From NCBI RefSeq assembly GCF_014779765.1, contig NZ_JACXZA010000007.1, positions 186,001 through 250,000 on the forward strand: a stretch of 64,000 bases of DNA, read 5' to 3'. The notes below the pieces were generated by a model. The model ran no database searches. It was not told the origin of the DNA and saw only the letters and a list, made by a program, of their open reading frames with translations. Position numbers and translations under genes: made by a program. Positions 44,963-53,361 of this stretch are shown here, piece after piece (position 1 is the stretch's first letter; the number at the start of each line of letters is the position of its first letter). Origin of the DNA: Paenibacillus terricola. GTDB taxonomy: Bacteria; Bacillota; Bacilli; Paenibacillales; Paenibacillaceae.

Positions 44963-45108
44963 GGTTGTCTGCTGCATCCAATTCTTAAATAAACTTTAAG
45001 TTTTGCTTGAAGATTATTTAAGAAAGTTTCTTTTACAATAGAGATATCAGCTTGTTCAATGAGCCGACCACCATTCTCAGCGTGGAAGAAAGGCAGGCCC
45101 TTATTACG

Positions 45109-45732
45109 ATGCAGCATCTCAATCAAAGTTCAGACTATACAACCCCTGTTCGATCAAGAGCACGCTCTACTGCACATACATTTCCTTGGCCGAAAATCAA
45201 TCTGCTTGTCCTTATTGTGCTGGCCCTGATTATCATCGCCTCCGTCTGGATTTACCGACAAGCCCCAATCGAGCAATCGCCCGCTCCAGTCGGACTTCAT
45301 CCTGCTGTTGCACAGGCAGGCGACAAGCTGGTTGCTGGCGCAGCGAAGCTTGGCATTACAGTCGTCATTACAGACGGCTTCCGCAGTTCCGCCGAGCAGG
45401 ATGCGCTTTACCGCCAAGGCCGTGGGGACAGCGGCGCAGTCGTTACGCAGGTGAAGGGCGGCGATTCGTACCACAACTACGGACTCGCCATTGATTTTGC
45501 ATTGCGGACACCGAGCAATGATGTGATCTGGGATATGAAATATGACGGCAACGGCAATGGCAAAGCCGATTGGATGGAAGTCGTAGCAATCGCCAAGAAG
45601 CTTGGCTTCACTTGGGGAGGCGATTGGGAAGGCTTCAAGGATAACCCCCACCTGCAGATGGACTTCGGGTACAGCATTCGGCAGTTGAAGAGAGGGCATT
45701 ATCCATCGGTGGATACGGTGGTCGAGGCTTAG
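45109..45732 (+). CDS. Membrane-anchored CwlK/VanY-like M15 peptidase
   Basis: A protein of about 207 residues with one N-terminal helix (LLVLIVLALIIIASVWIY) and an extracellular M15 peptidase domain. Zinc and catalytic residues are in GGDSYHNYGLAIDFAL and in the final DNPHLQMDFG, and TDGFRSSAEQDALYRQG is also conserved. This is the L-alanyl-D-glutamate or D,D-carboxypeptidase (CwlK) type, acting on peptidoglycan peptides. The start is uncertain: the ATG at 45109, a GTG at 45082 and a TTG at 45052 are possible, with only a weak GAAAGG upstream. Confidence 0.82.
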   Translation: MQHLNQSSDYTTPVRSRARSTAHTFPWPKINLLVLIVLALIIIASVWIYRQAPIEQSPAPVGLHPAVAQAGDKLVAGAAKLGITVVITDGFRSSAEQDALYRQGRGDSGAVVTQVKGGDSYHNYGLAIDFALRTPSNDVIWDMKYDGNGNGKADWMEVVAIAKKLGFTWGGDWEGFKDNPHLQMDFGYSIRQLKRGHYPSVDTVVEA

Positions 45733-45769
45733 CTTTCATTTAGAGAGCCAGAGAGAGAAACGACAATAC

Positions 45770-45809
45770 AATTCGTCCTTTCTTTATAGAGAGGGCGAAT
45801 TTATTTTTC
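45770..45809. terminator. Shared terminator between M15 peptidase gene and a small minus-strand gene
   Basis: AATTCG-TCCT pairs with AGG-GCGAATT, followed on the + strand by TTATTTTT. Confidence 0.7.
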
Positions 45810-45924
45810 AGCCCATTTGTTGATTTACATCTCCAAGGCTTTCACCGAAATTATTTATAGAAACAGCTCCGACAATAACAATAGCTAAGATAATCAGTAA
45901 TAGAACAACTATCTTTTTCTTCAT
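45808..45924 (-). CDS. Small single-span membrane or exported peptide (38 residues)
   Basis: A 38-codon frame starting MKKKIVVLLLIILAIVIVGA, followed by a short polar tail ending DVNQQMG. GAGGTGAT sits six bases before the ATG, a strong ribosome binding site that supports translation. The three lysines and the hydrophobic helix indicate membrane insertion. It is too short for a family call; a small regulatory membrane peptide is plausible. Confidence 0.55.
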   Translation of the reverse strand: MKKKIVVLLLIILAIVIVGAVSINNFGESLGDVNQQMG

Positions 45925-46089
45925 AATAGAATCACCTCAATAAGTTTGGTCGATATTCAGTAGGCCTCGGTTTGTTATACACGATTGTTACGAGTCTAAT
46001 GTAACCTCAGGTATTCAACCACCTGCCCATCAATCATTGACCAGCGTCTATCCGTACTTATATATCCTATTTAAACAACTTTTGTTAGA

Positions 46090-46725
46090 ATTATAGACAA
46101 CAGTCCGAACGATAACGCAGTTGATGCAGTCGCGTCGCTCGCAGAGGCATTCGAAGCGAACTATACTCGGCTAACCGGGCTATTCCAGTACAAGGTTAAG
46201 GATAAGACCGTTATTCATGTCTATACGGATAGGAAGGCCTACCAGACTATGATAGGCCGCGACACGGAAGGTACTTACGACGCACGGGACGGCATAATTA
46301 AAGTATATACGCCCGCCAACTTAAGCGACGAGACGACCAAGCGCAATTTTGACCAGCAAATCGTTCATGAATTCGTTCATCTCATCATTCAGCGAATCAA
46401 TCCAGATGTCGGTCATCTCAAATGGCTGGACGAAGGCACTGCCTACTATGCGACAGGTCAGTTGGAGGAAGAGATGCAGAGCAAGAACCGCTACTTCGAT
46501 ATCCCCACCTTCGAACAGTTTGCCGACCCCGACTATTTCGACAAAGCCCACGGAGCGGCCTACTTCTATAGCGGACTCATGGTGAAATACATCACGGATA
46601 CATTCGGGCCCGATACGTTGAACGATATTATTCGGCAACCGGAGCAAGAGCATATGGAGCAGCTGCTATCGATGCCGCTTGATCAATTCTTCACGAAATG
46701 GCATGATGCCATGTTGAACAAGTAA
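46090..46725 (+). pseudogene. Gluzincin-type metallopeptidase lacking its 5' end
   Basis: The frame codes convincingly from about 46090 (DNSPNDNAVDAVASLAEAFE) through the zinc motif HEFVHLI and the downstream glutamate in WLDEGTAYYA, ending at 46725. No ATG, GTG or TTG is in frame before the ATG at 46249, which is inside the fold, and a TAA lies in frame just upstream at 46072. The natural N-terminus, probably with a signal peptide, has been lost, so this is a truncated remnant unless a rare ATT/ATA start is used. It resembles peptidase MA-like proteins. Confidence 0.6.
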
Positions 46726-46777
46726 CGAGAGAATGCACGGAAACTGCGTTTATTTCCCCCGGAAGAGAGCTGATCCA

Positions 46778-47740
46778 ATGCTCATGAAAGCCGCAGTATG
46801 CACCAAGTATGGCTCGCCTCATGTTCTCCAGCTGAAAGAAGTACCGAAGCCTACCCCAAGACCCGACGAAGTGTGTATCAAAATTTATGCTTCAGCCGTT
46901 ACGGCGAGCGACACCTATATAAGAGGCTCCAAGCTGCCCCTTCATTTCTGGCTGCCAATGCGCCTTGCGCTGGGCCTAACCAAACCAAGAAAGCCTATTA
47001 TCGGGATGGTACTGGCTGGTGAAGTGGAGTCCGTGGGCAGAGACATCAAGCGGTTCCAGCCCGGCGACCGGGTGTACGGCGTTACGGGCCTTGGGCTCGG
47101 CACCTATGCGCAGTACAAATGTATGAAGGAAACCGACTCCATGCGCGGATGTATCGCCCATATGCCTTCAACGATCAGCTATGAGGAAGCAACAGCCGCA
47201 GCCTATGGCGGCCTGCTTGCCCTGCAGCGCATTGAGGAAGGAAAAATCCAACCCGGACACAAAGTTGTCGTTTACGGTGCTTCGGGTACTTCCGGGACAA
47301 TCGCGATCCAGCTAGCACGCTATTACGGAGCCGAAGTAACTGGCGTATGCAGCACCCGCAATCTCGCATTCGTCCAATCGCTTGGCGCTCATAAGGTCAT
47401 CGATTACACCAATTCCAACGACGACGCGCGGCAGTTAATCGACCGGTATGACCTAATGCTCGACACAGCAGGCAAGGCTAAACGCTCACCGGTGAAAGAC
47501 ATGTGCCGAAACGCCTTAACAGCGAACGGCAAACATATCTCCATCGATGACGGCAAGCTGGAGCTGAAATCAGATCGTCTTACCAGGCTGACGGCATTAA
47601 TCGAAGCAGGCAGCATTCACCCTATCGTTGATCGAACTTATCCGTTAGAGCAGATTGCCGAAGCTCACGAGTATGTAGAGAATGGCCGCAAAACAGGCGG
47701 CGTAGCTATATCCATCGATCATCCCCCGAACCTGAACTAA
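46778..47740 (+). CDS. Zinc-independent MDR family NAD(P)-dependent quinone/alcohol oxidoreductase
   Basis: A 320-residue medium-chain dehydrogenase. It starts MLMKAAVCTKYGSPHVLQLKEV, then has the catalytic-domain block VESVGRDIKRFQPGDRVYG and the cofactor motif VVYGASGTSGTIAIQLARYYGAEV. The zinc ligand pattern of alcohol dehydrogenases is absent, as in quinone reductases. GGAAGAGAG lies before the ATG at 46778. Confidence 0.88.
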   Translation: MLMKAAVCTKYGSPHVLQLKEVPKPTPRPDEVCIKIYASAVTASDTYIRGSKLPLHFWLPMRLALGLTKPRKPIIGMVLAGEVESVGRDIKRFQPGDRVYGVTGLGLGTYAQYKCMKETDSMRGCIAHMPSTISYEEATAAAYGGLLALQRIEEGKIQPGHKVVVYGASGTSGTIAIQLARYYGAEVTGVCSTRNLAFVQSLGAHKVIDYTNSNDDARQLIDRYDLMLDTAGKAKRSPVKDMCRNALTANGKHISIDDGKLELKSDRLTRLTALIEAGSIHPIVDRTYPLEQIAEAHEYVENGRKTGGVAISIDHPPNLN

Positions 47741-47755
47741 CCCGCTGTACAAAAA

Positions 47756-47795
47756 AATACAGAGCAGCGGCATCCATTCCTCCGCGCTCTGTATT
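47756..47795. terminator. Bidirectional terminator after oxidoreductase gene
   Basis: AATACAGAGC-AGCGG pairs with CCGC-GCTCTGTATT, with T-rich flanks on both strands. Confidence 0.8.
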
Positions 47796-47836
47796 TTACG
47801 TGCTTAATCTATTCCTTCGTGTCCATCTATTCAGCC

Positions 47837-48004
47837 CTACCCGTCATGATGCTTCAGAATCTGCGATGGCGAACGGCCTGTCAGCCTCCACACCGGGAAC
47901 AGACCCGACGCGATGTTGATCGCGTAGACGAGCACCACACCTGCCAATATGTATGGCAGCGGGAAATAAAACAGCTTCAAGAACGGTGAAATCATCCGTC
48001 TCAT
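47837..48004 (-). pseudogene. Remnant of an FtsX-type ABC transporter permease (C-terminal end)
   Basis: A 55-residue frame containing one membrane helix (PYILAGVVLVYAINIASGLFPVW) followed by RLTGRSPSQILKHHDG, a typical end of MacB/BceB-type FtsX permeases. There is no ribosome binding site, and the rest of the permease is absent upstream. It is the last relic of a deleted transporter operon. Confidence 0.65.
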
Positions 48005-48243
48005 AAAAATGGTTAAAGTTGGATTTAAATGACAACTCCCTCATTTATGTTAGGTCTCAAATAAAAAAGTTCCGAATCAGCCCGGCCCCATTTGCGTATA
48101 TACTCTTAAGTGGGACTGAATTCCCCTCTATTGTCCCGATGACTTTCGACAAATAAGAAGGTTTTCCGACGGAATGATCGAATATCAAGTTGATCGATTT
48201 ACATTTTGCTGTTAAGTCTACAAGCCATTAGGAGGATATTATT
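48005..48243. other. Upstream region of the DUF975 gene, no gene seen
   Basis: About 240 bases with no supported reading frame. A GCGTATATACTC stretch near 48093 and the segment before AGGAGG at 48231 are possible promoter parts, but no consensus pair is clear. Confidence 0.3.
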
Positions 48244-48873
48244 GTGAACGTCACTTATTCTGAATTCCGCCGCAGAGCTAGAGAAAGCTTGCGAGGCCAA
48301 TGGGGCAAGTCGGTTGGCGCCATCCTGCTCGCTGCCATTCCGTCTGTCATTCTCGCCTTCTTGGGGCTCTTCTCTCACTCGATGCAAGTTGCCGGCAACA
48401 TTATGAGCTATCTGCTTGCAGGAATGATTGCGCTTGGTTCTGCTGGCTTCTTCCTGGCCATCGCCCGTCATCAGAGACCGCCTGCAACATCCATCTATCA
48501 AGGCTTTAATTTCCCGGTCAAGGCTTTCCTGCTCTATATTCTGATCTTGATCTTCACCGTGCTGTGGACGCTGCTGCTCATCATTCCCGGCATTATCGCT
48601 ACCTTCCGTTACTCCATGGCTTACTACATTCTTGCAGATAATCCGGGAATGAGTCCGCTCGAAGCCATCCGCCGCAGCAAACAGATGATGGCCGGCAACA
48701 AATGGCGCATGTTCGTCCTGCAGCTCACCTTCATCGGCTGGATGCTGCTGTGCATCCCGACGTTCGGCATCGGTTATCTCTGGCTCGGACCGTACATGGC
48801 CGTCACGACGGCTCACCTCTACGACGAGCTGAAGAACAAAGAGGAGAAACCTCCTGTTCCGCTCACGTTCTAA
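48244..48873 (+). CDS. DUF975 family integral membrane protein
   Basis: A 209-residue protein starting MNVTYSEFRRRARESLRGQWGKSV, with four to five membrane helices. The conserved LLIIPGIIATFRYSMAYYILADNPGMSPLEAIRRSKQMM block defines DUF975. GTG start with AGGAGG eight bases upstream. The function is unknown; a terminator follows. Confidence 0.85.
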   Translation: MNVTYSEFRRRARESLRGQWGKSVGAILLAAIPSVILAFLGLFSHSMQVAGNIMSYLLAGMIALGSAGFFLAIARHQRPPATSIYQGFNFPVKAFLLYILILIFTVLWTLLLIIPGIIATFRYSMAYYILADNPGMSPLEAIRRSKQMMAGNKWRMFVLQLTFIGWMLLCIPTFGIGYLWLGPYMAVTTAHLYDELKNKEEKPPVPLTF

Positions 48874-48898
48874 GCTTACGCCTGCATCATTATTAACT

Positions 48899-48937
48899 AG
48901 ACGTCTACCCTTTCTTGAAGGGGTAGATGTCTTTTTT
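48899..48937 (+). terminator. Terminator after DUF975 gene
   Basis: AGACGTCTACCC pairs with GGGTAGATGTCT, followed by TTTTT. Confidence 0.85.
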
Positions 48938-49040
48938 ATCTAAATCTAGTTCTAAAGTAGGGGTATCGTTCAGAAAATGTATAGTTGAACATGGTAGATT
49001 GGTGGGAGAATATACCTATTAGTTAAAGAGGTTGGTTTAT

Positions 49041-49700
49041 GTGAATCAAATCGTCATTGTCGTTGATGGAAATCCCCGCTCCACCTCAGCATCCCAGCAG
49101 ATTCAAGCAGAGCCGGACATGGAGGTCGCAGCCCTTATGCATCATGGTCTTAGCGCCCTCGAGCATATTTGGCGACACCCGATCGATCTGATGCTGCTGG
49201 ATACGTTCATGCCTGTCGCAGAAGGAGTCGCGTACATTCAAGCCATTCGAATGATTGCGCCAAGACTTCCGATTGTCATTGTGGCTTCCGATTGCGAGGA
49301 GGATTCGATCATTCAATATCTTGCTTATGGCGCTAATGGATACTTGGTGAGAGATCAGAACTTCTCCAATGTCGTGCAGGTGGTTCGAGACGTTCTTAAA
49401 GGACAGCACGTCTACCCTAACAATGTGGCGACGATGCTCGCGCAGTATTTACTAAGGCAGCTTAATGGTTCCTCTAGTCCAATCAAGTTTCCTATGCATT
49501 TAGATCATCAATTCTCAGATCGGGAGAAACAGATCATTCAACTGCTCATGCAGCGATTGACAAATCAAGAAATCGCCGATGCATTAGGTCTGTCACAGGG
49601 AACGATAAAGAATCATCTGACACATATTTTCTCCAAAATTCCAGCCAAAAACCGTCGTGAAGCCGTCCGGGCCCTCACCCAAATGGCAGCTTCAAATTAG
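49041..49700 (+). CDS. NarL/FixJ-type response regulator with atypical receiver
   Basis: A 219-residue orphan regulator. The N-terminal receiver keeps the phosphoacceptor Asp54 (LLDTFMP) and Ser83. The acidic pair is reduced to a single Asp9 (VVDGNP), and the conserved lysine is Arg104 (GYLVRD). The C-terminal LuxR helix-turn-helix has SDREKQIIQLLMQRLTNQEIADALGLSQGTIKNHL. AAAGAGGT precedes the GTG at 49041. No histidine kinase is adjacent, so it may work without normal phosphorylation. Confidence 0.88.
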   Translation: MNQIVIVVDGNPRSTSASQQIQAEPDMEVAALMHHGLSALEHIWRHPIDLMLLDTFMPVAEGVAYIQAIRMIAPRLPIVIVASDCEEDSIIQYLAYGANGYLVRDQNFSNVVQVVRDVLKGQHVYPNNVATMLAQYLLRQLNGSSSPIKFPMHLDHQFSDREKQIIQLLMQRLTNQEIADALGLSQGTIKNHLTHIFSKIPAKNRREAVRALTQMAASN

Positions 49701-49802
49701 TTTTTATAATAAATGACGAAACGTCACTTCTAGCATCTTAACTGGGCAGAAGGCGCTATTGCTGCTTAATAGAGAGGAAGCTTCGCAAGGCAAATAATGA
49801 AT

Positions 49803-49856
49803 AAAGCTCGCGAATCCGACCGGCCCTAACGGCCGGAAGGATTCGCGAGCTTTTTT
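49803..49856. terminator. Strong terminator after response regulator gene
   Basis: AAAGCTCGCGAATCC pairs with GGATTCGCGAGCTTT around an inner CCGGCC/GGCCGG hairpin, ending in six T bases. It also faces the convergent kinase gene. Confidence 0.85.
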
Positions 49857-49876
49857 ATGACCAATTGTACATTAAC

Positions 49877-50440
49877 TTAGCTTAGAGCTCCCCCAAGACT
49901 CTTATCTCCACTAGATGCCCGTTCATTCCACCTCAGCTGTATGTATTGTTGGATTTGCTCCGCCACCTGGGAAGGTGGTGTATCCGTCGTATTAACGATA
50001 GGCATCGGCGGATCGTAGGCGGTATCCGCATTATCAAGAAGCCACTGCGCGAATTGCTCGTGCTGCTGCAGCATTTCATCCGTCCACGTCGCGCTGTCCG
50101 CACGGTTCCGCAGACGGGAATTGCGAGTTGCATCGTCACAGTGGAGGTTTATAAAACAGACTTCACTAAAGTTAGAATACGTATCGCACTTCTGAGCATC
50201 CCAAGGCATGACGGTTCCGCATATAATCGTGCCCCGACCGGACTGCGCAATGGCATAAGCCATGTGAAGCAGCAAATTGTATCGATCCTGATACTCAAGC
50301 TTAGCAGCTGTCGAACCGAAATTATCATTGTCTGTACTGAATACTACGAATTCAGGCATCATCGCTCTCAGGTGCTGCATGACCGTTGTCTTCCCGACGC
50401 CGCTGGCTCCCGTCACAATGAATAATGGCAGTGTCTCCAT
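49877..50440 (-). CDS. P-loop nucleotide kinase-like ATPase
   Basis: A 187-residue protein with an N-terminal Walker A motif GASGVGKTT and a later Walker B-like hydrophobic strand (EVCFINLHCDD). Short P-loop proteins of this kind resemble adenylate or shikimate kinases or tunicamycin-resistance-type phosphotransferases. AAGGAGG precedes the ATG. The substrate is unknown. Confidence 0.75.
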   Translation of the reverse strand: METLPLFIVTGASGVGKTTVMQHLRAMMPEFVVFSTDNDNFGSTAAKLEYQDRYNLLLHMAYAIAQSGRGTIICGTVMPWDAQKCDTYSNFSEVCFINLHCDDATRNSRLRNRADSATWTDEMLQQHEQFAQWLLDNADTAYDPPMPIVNTTDTPPSQVAEQIQQYIQLRWNERASSGDKSLGGALS

Positions 50441-50626
50441 TCGTCCATCCTCCTTATCCTCGTTGCGAGTAATAGAATTCTCATTCCCTCATCATAGTCG
50501 AAGCCCCATGCGTGGGGTATTGCTAGTTTGGGTTAACTTATTCTCGGTATAAAAGTTTGCCTTCCAATTTCAATTAAAATGAACCAAATAAAGGTATAAT
50601 CTGTCTATATATCGAGGTGATCAAGA

Positions 50627-51157
50627 TTGAGCCATGATTCATTAAAGCACCTGACCGAGATGGATCCCCAAACATTAGAAGACCTTATCGCGAAATATGG
50701 GCAAGAGGTTTGGAACTTCGCTTACTCCATCACTAAGAATCGGAGCATGTCCGACGACATCGCACAGGATGTTTTTATCCAGGTGTATCGGCATGTCACT
50801 TCTTTTCGCGGAGAAGCCTCGGTCAAAACATGGTTAATGAAAATAACTCGAAACATCAGCTACAACTATCGGAATACGGCTTTCTTTCGAAGAGTGCTGT
50901 TAGTCGGCATAACATCCAATGATTATTCGCATTCGGCAGAACAATCGTTCATTGAGAAAGAGGCGGCGAACAACGTCTGGAAGCAGGTTTTCACATTGCC
51001 GCTCAAATTCCGGGAAGTGCTTGTGCTGCATGCCAAATACCAGCTTTCTCTTAAAGAGATCGCAAGTATTCTGCAAGTTCCTGAAGGAACCGTAAAGTCC
51101 AGATTGTTCGGAGCACGCAAGCGGATGTCCGCGTTATTGAAGGAGGAATGGTCATGA
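50627..51157 (+). CDS. ECF-type RNA polymerase sigma factor
   Basis: A 176-residue sigma factor. Region 2 contains DIAQDVFIQVYRHVTSFRGEASVKTWLMKI, and region 4 contains SLKEIASILQVPEGTVKSRLFGARKRM. The TTG start has GAGGTGAT just upstream. Its TGA overlaps the ATG of the next gene, a membrane protein expected to be its anti-sigma partner. Confidence 0.92.
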   Translation: MSHDSLKHLTEMDPQTLEDLIAKYGQEVWNFAYSITKNRSMSDDIAQDVFIQVYRHVTSFRGEASVKTWLMKITRNISYNYRNTAFFRRVLLVGITSNDYSHSAEQSFIEKEAANNVWKQVFTLPLKFREVLVLHAKYQLSLKEIASILQVPEGTVKSRLFGARKRMSALLKEEWS

Positions 51158-51927
51158 ATCAACCGAATCCCGACTGGTACGGCGCGCTGCAGGACAACCC
51201 ATTGAAGGAGCAGACATTCACCGATCAATTAGCGTCAAAGATCACAATCAATGCGATTTCATCAACACGTAAGACAGCCTCCATCCCACGCAGGTTATCC
51301 TTCATTGGCCTTGCGATGGCATGCGTACTGGGACTCATTCTGTTTACTAATGAAAGAGAGACTATCAAGCCAACCGTTACAACCAGTTCTACGCCCGCTG
51401 ATAACAGCGAATGGCAGCAATTAGTGAACCAGCAGAGCCCCGGTTATGATGTGCTTTATGTGCGGGACTATAGTGATAAGTCCACACTGGTTTTCTCCAA
51501 AAGAATTACCAAGGTCACAGGCATTCCCGTCATCGCGAGACGAAATGACCCCCCCGGCGTTCAGGTTATAACGCTGCGTGTCGATAATTTTGAGCCGACC
51601 ATGCAGCAGTGGCAGCCGTGGCAATGGGGAGGTACTGTATCCACTGGATTTAGAGTAGATAAAGACGGGATCTTTTATGAACGAGCAGAGGATAAATTAA
51701 TTACGGCAGGTGGTGGACTAGAAACCACTACTTTATTCTACGGAATTGTCGTTGACTCAGACATTTCCGAAGTCCGAGTAACGGACGGACAAGGGATACA
51801 ACATAGCGCGACGATCATACCTTATCAGGAGGGGTACACCTACTGGTTTGCCCCCCTTCCATTCCATCGGGATGAAAAATACACCGTACAAGGTCTGGAC
51901 TCCCACGGCAACATCATTACAAGCTAG
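51154..51927 (+). CDS. Probable membrane-bound anti-sigma factor
   Basis: A 257-residue protein. A cytoplasmic segment of about 45 residues is followed by one membrane helix (LSFIGLAMACVLGLILF) and an extracellular beta-rich domain. No zinc-binding anti-sigma motif (HxxxCxxC) is present. The role is inferred from the ATGA overlap with the sigma gene and the topology. AAGGAGG lies before the ATG at 51154. Confidence 0.7.
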   Translation: MNQPNPDWYGALQDNPLKEQTFTDQLASKITINAISSTRKTASIPRRLSFIGLAMACVLGLILFTNERETIKPTVTTSSTPADNSEWQQLVNQQSPGYDVLYVRDYSDKSTLVFSKRITKVTGIPVIARRNDPPGVQVITLRVDNFEPTMQQWQPWQWGGTVSTGFRVDKDGIFYERAEDKLITAGGGLETTTLFYGIVVDSDISEVRVTDGQGIQHSATIIPYQEGYTYWFAPLPFHRDEKYTVQGLDSHGNIITS

Positions 51928-51945
51928 ACGTACAAATAGCATTAA

Positions 51946-52089
51946 TTAAATAGAAAAAGGCGGCTCGCAATAAGCCGCCTTCTGCTTCATCCACCTCCCC
52001 ATAGCAAGGTCCAGCGGCTTATGGCAATTCTCATGAATGAAGCGGATCGCTTCCCTCAAGTCCCTTGAATTGGGGTAGGTCGTACGCAT
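51946..52089 (-). CDS. Short ORF or AraC-like fragment, doubtful
   Basis: A 47-codon frame with AAGGA six bases before the ATG. The middle, RDLREAIRFIHENCHKPLDLA, resembles the opening of AraC-type DNA-binding domains, but the helix-turn-helix itself is missing. It overlaps the terminator of the anti-sigma gene and follows the kinase gene. It is more likely a remnant than a working gene. Confidence 0.3.
   Translation of the reverse strand: MRTTYPNSRDLREAIRFIHENCHKPLDLAMGRWMKQKAAYCEPPFSI
51957..51983 (+). terminator. Terminator after anti-sigma gene
   Basis: AAGGCGGCT pairs with AGCCGCCTT, with TCTGC following. Confidence 0.7.
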
Positions 52090-52098
52090 TTCCAATCC

Positions 52099-52644
52099 TT
52101 ACCGATTTAATAATGCCCGGTCCTGGAGTCTCTCGATAATTTCATTTACCGTTTCTTCGGCAGTCAGTTCCGTTGTATCCAGCCATAATCCGACTCGAGG
52201 CGTTTCGTTACGCAGCACATGATCCAATGCCTCGACGGTCCAGGCGCCATAACCTTTCTTGGAACGAGCGGCCTCCCTTAATGCGACTGCCTCCGTGCTT
52301 GGACAGAGCACCACTACGTACAAGGGATGATTATTGACGTAAGAAAGAAAATCATTCAATAACGGTCCAACGACGACATCTTGCATGACAACTGTAAACC
52401 CGGCGTCATGATAAGTCTTCGCGGACTGTGCAGCCAGCCGATATCGCAATCGCAGCTGATCCAGCTCGTCATTGCCCGCATCCGGATTAACCTCTTTGCG
52501 GTTATTGACAATCATTCTACGGAAAATATCTCCGCGCAAATGCACCGATTGCTCAAATCGTTCAGCAAGCAGCTGCGCAACAGTCGATTTGCCGCTAGCC
52601 ATGATTCCGGTAATGACGATCGTAATAGGCCGTTCTTCTGACAT
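52099..52644 (-). CDS. P-loop AAA-type kinase
   Basis: A 181-residue kinase-like protein with Walker A GIMASGKST, then HLRGDIFRRMIVNNR, and a helical lid. It resembles chloramphenicol phosphotransferase-like or gluconate-kinase-like P-loop proteins. AAGGAGCTC lies upstream. Its ATG is one base after the stop of the DUF1697 gene, so the two are coupled. Confidence 0.78.
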   Translation of the reverse strand: MSEERPITIVITGIMASGKSTVAQLLAERFEQSVHLRGDIFRRMIVNNRKEVNPDAGNDELDQLRLRYRLAAQSAKTYHDAGFTVVMQDVVVGPLLNDFLSYVNNHPLYVVVLCPSTEAVALREAARSKKGYGAWTVEALDHVLRNETPRVGLWLDTTELTAEETVNEIIERLQDRALLNR

Positions 52645-52645
52645 A

Positions 52646-53206
52646 CTAGGTGAGCTCCTTCTTATCAGCGGCTTGCATGAGCTCGTAGATTTTGCGCGCT
52701 GTGTTCACGTTTCGTACCGTCATTTGCTGGAAAACCTTCTTGCTGGTCGCCATCTTGTTCATGCCGCTCTTGTCCGCATCCGCACGGTCATATGACCAGA
52801 AGACGGCACCTTGCACATAGGTAACGCTATCGACCTCAGGATTAATCGTTAGCTTCTCGAGCACCGATTCGTCATTGATCTCATCCCATAAGTAGAGGAC
52901 ATCGCTCTTCATATCCGTGTCGTTCGTCCAATGCTCGGGCAGCTTGTCCATGATGCCTTTGATTTCATCCAGCGTACGGACCATGACCCGGATCGTCAAA
53001 CCGAAGTCGGCAGCTATCGCTTCCTCCAGCTTGCCGCTCAGCTCAGCAGCGGAGCGATTATCGTCCCTGAATATGATGTTGCCCGTATTGATGTAGGTCA
53101 CGACATCGGTTGCGCCGATCCCTTCGAATGTAAGCTTAAGCTTCTTCATATCGACCTTATTCTTGCCGCCTACATTAATGCCTCTAAGCAAAGCTACGAA
53201 TATCAC
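52646..53206 (-). CDS. DUF1697 family protein
   Basis: A 186-residue protein with the DUF1697 hallmark start MIFVALLRGINVGGKNKVDM and later TYINTGNIIF and NWTTARKxxELM-like ending (VRNVNTARKIYELM). GTG start with GGGAGGG six bases upstream. The family function is unknown. It is the first gene of a two-gene operon with the P-loop kinase. Confidence 0.88.
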   Translation of the reverse strand: MIFVALLRGINVGGKNKVDMKKLKLTFEGIGATDVVTYINTGNIIFRDDNRSAAELSGKLEEAIAADFGLTIRVMVRTLDEIKGIMDKLPEHWTNDTDMKSDVLYLWDEINDESVLEKLTINPEVDSVTYVQGAVFWSYDRADADKSGMNKMATSKKVFQQMTVRNVNTARKIYELMQAADKKELT

Positions 53207-53361
53207 CGCTAGCCCTCCCTGTGCTCTTCTATCCTAACCAGTTGACATTATTATACTACTCACCAAGCGTTCAGCAGCAATTTATCTATCGAAAGGGTAA
53301 TAAAAAGAACGATAAGATGCCCCTTCGAATGGCCGTCTTATCGCCTTATTCAAGTCTTGGC

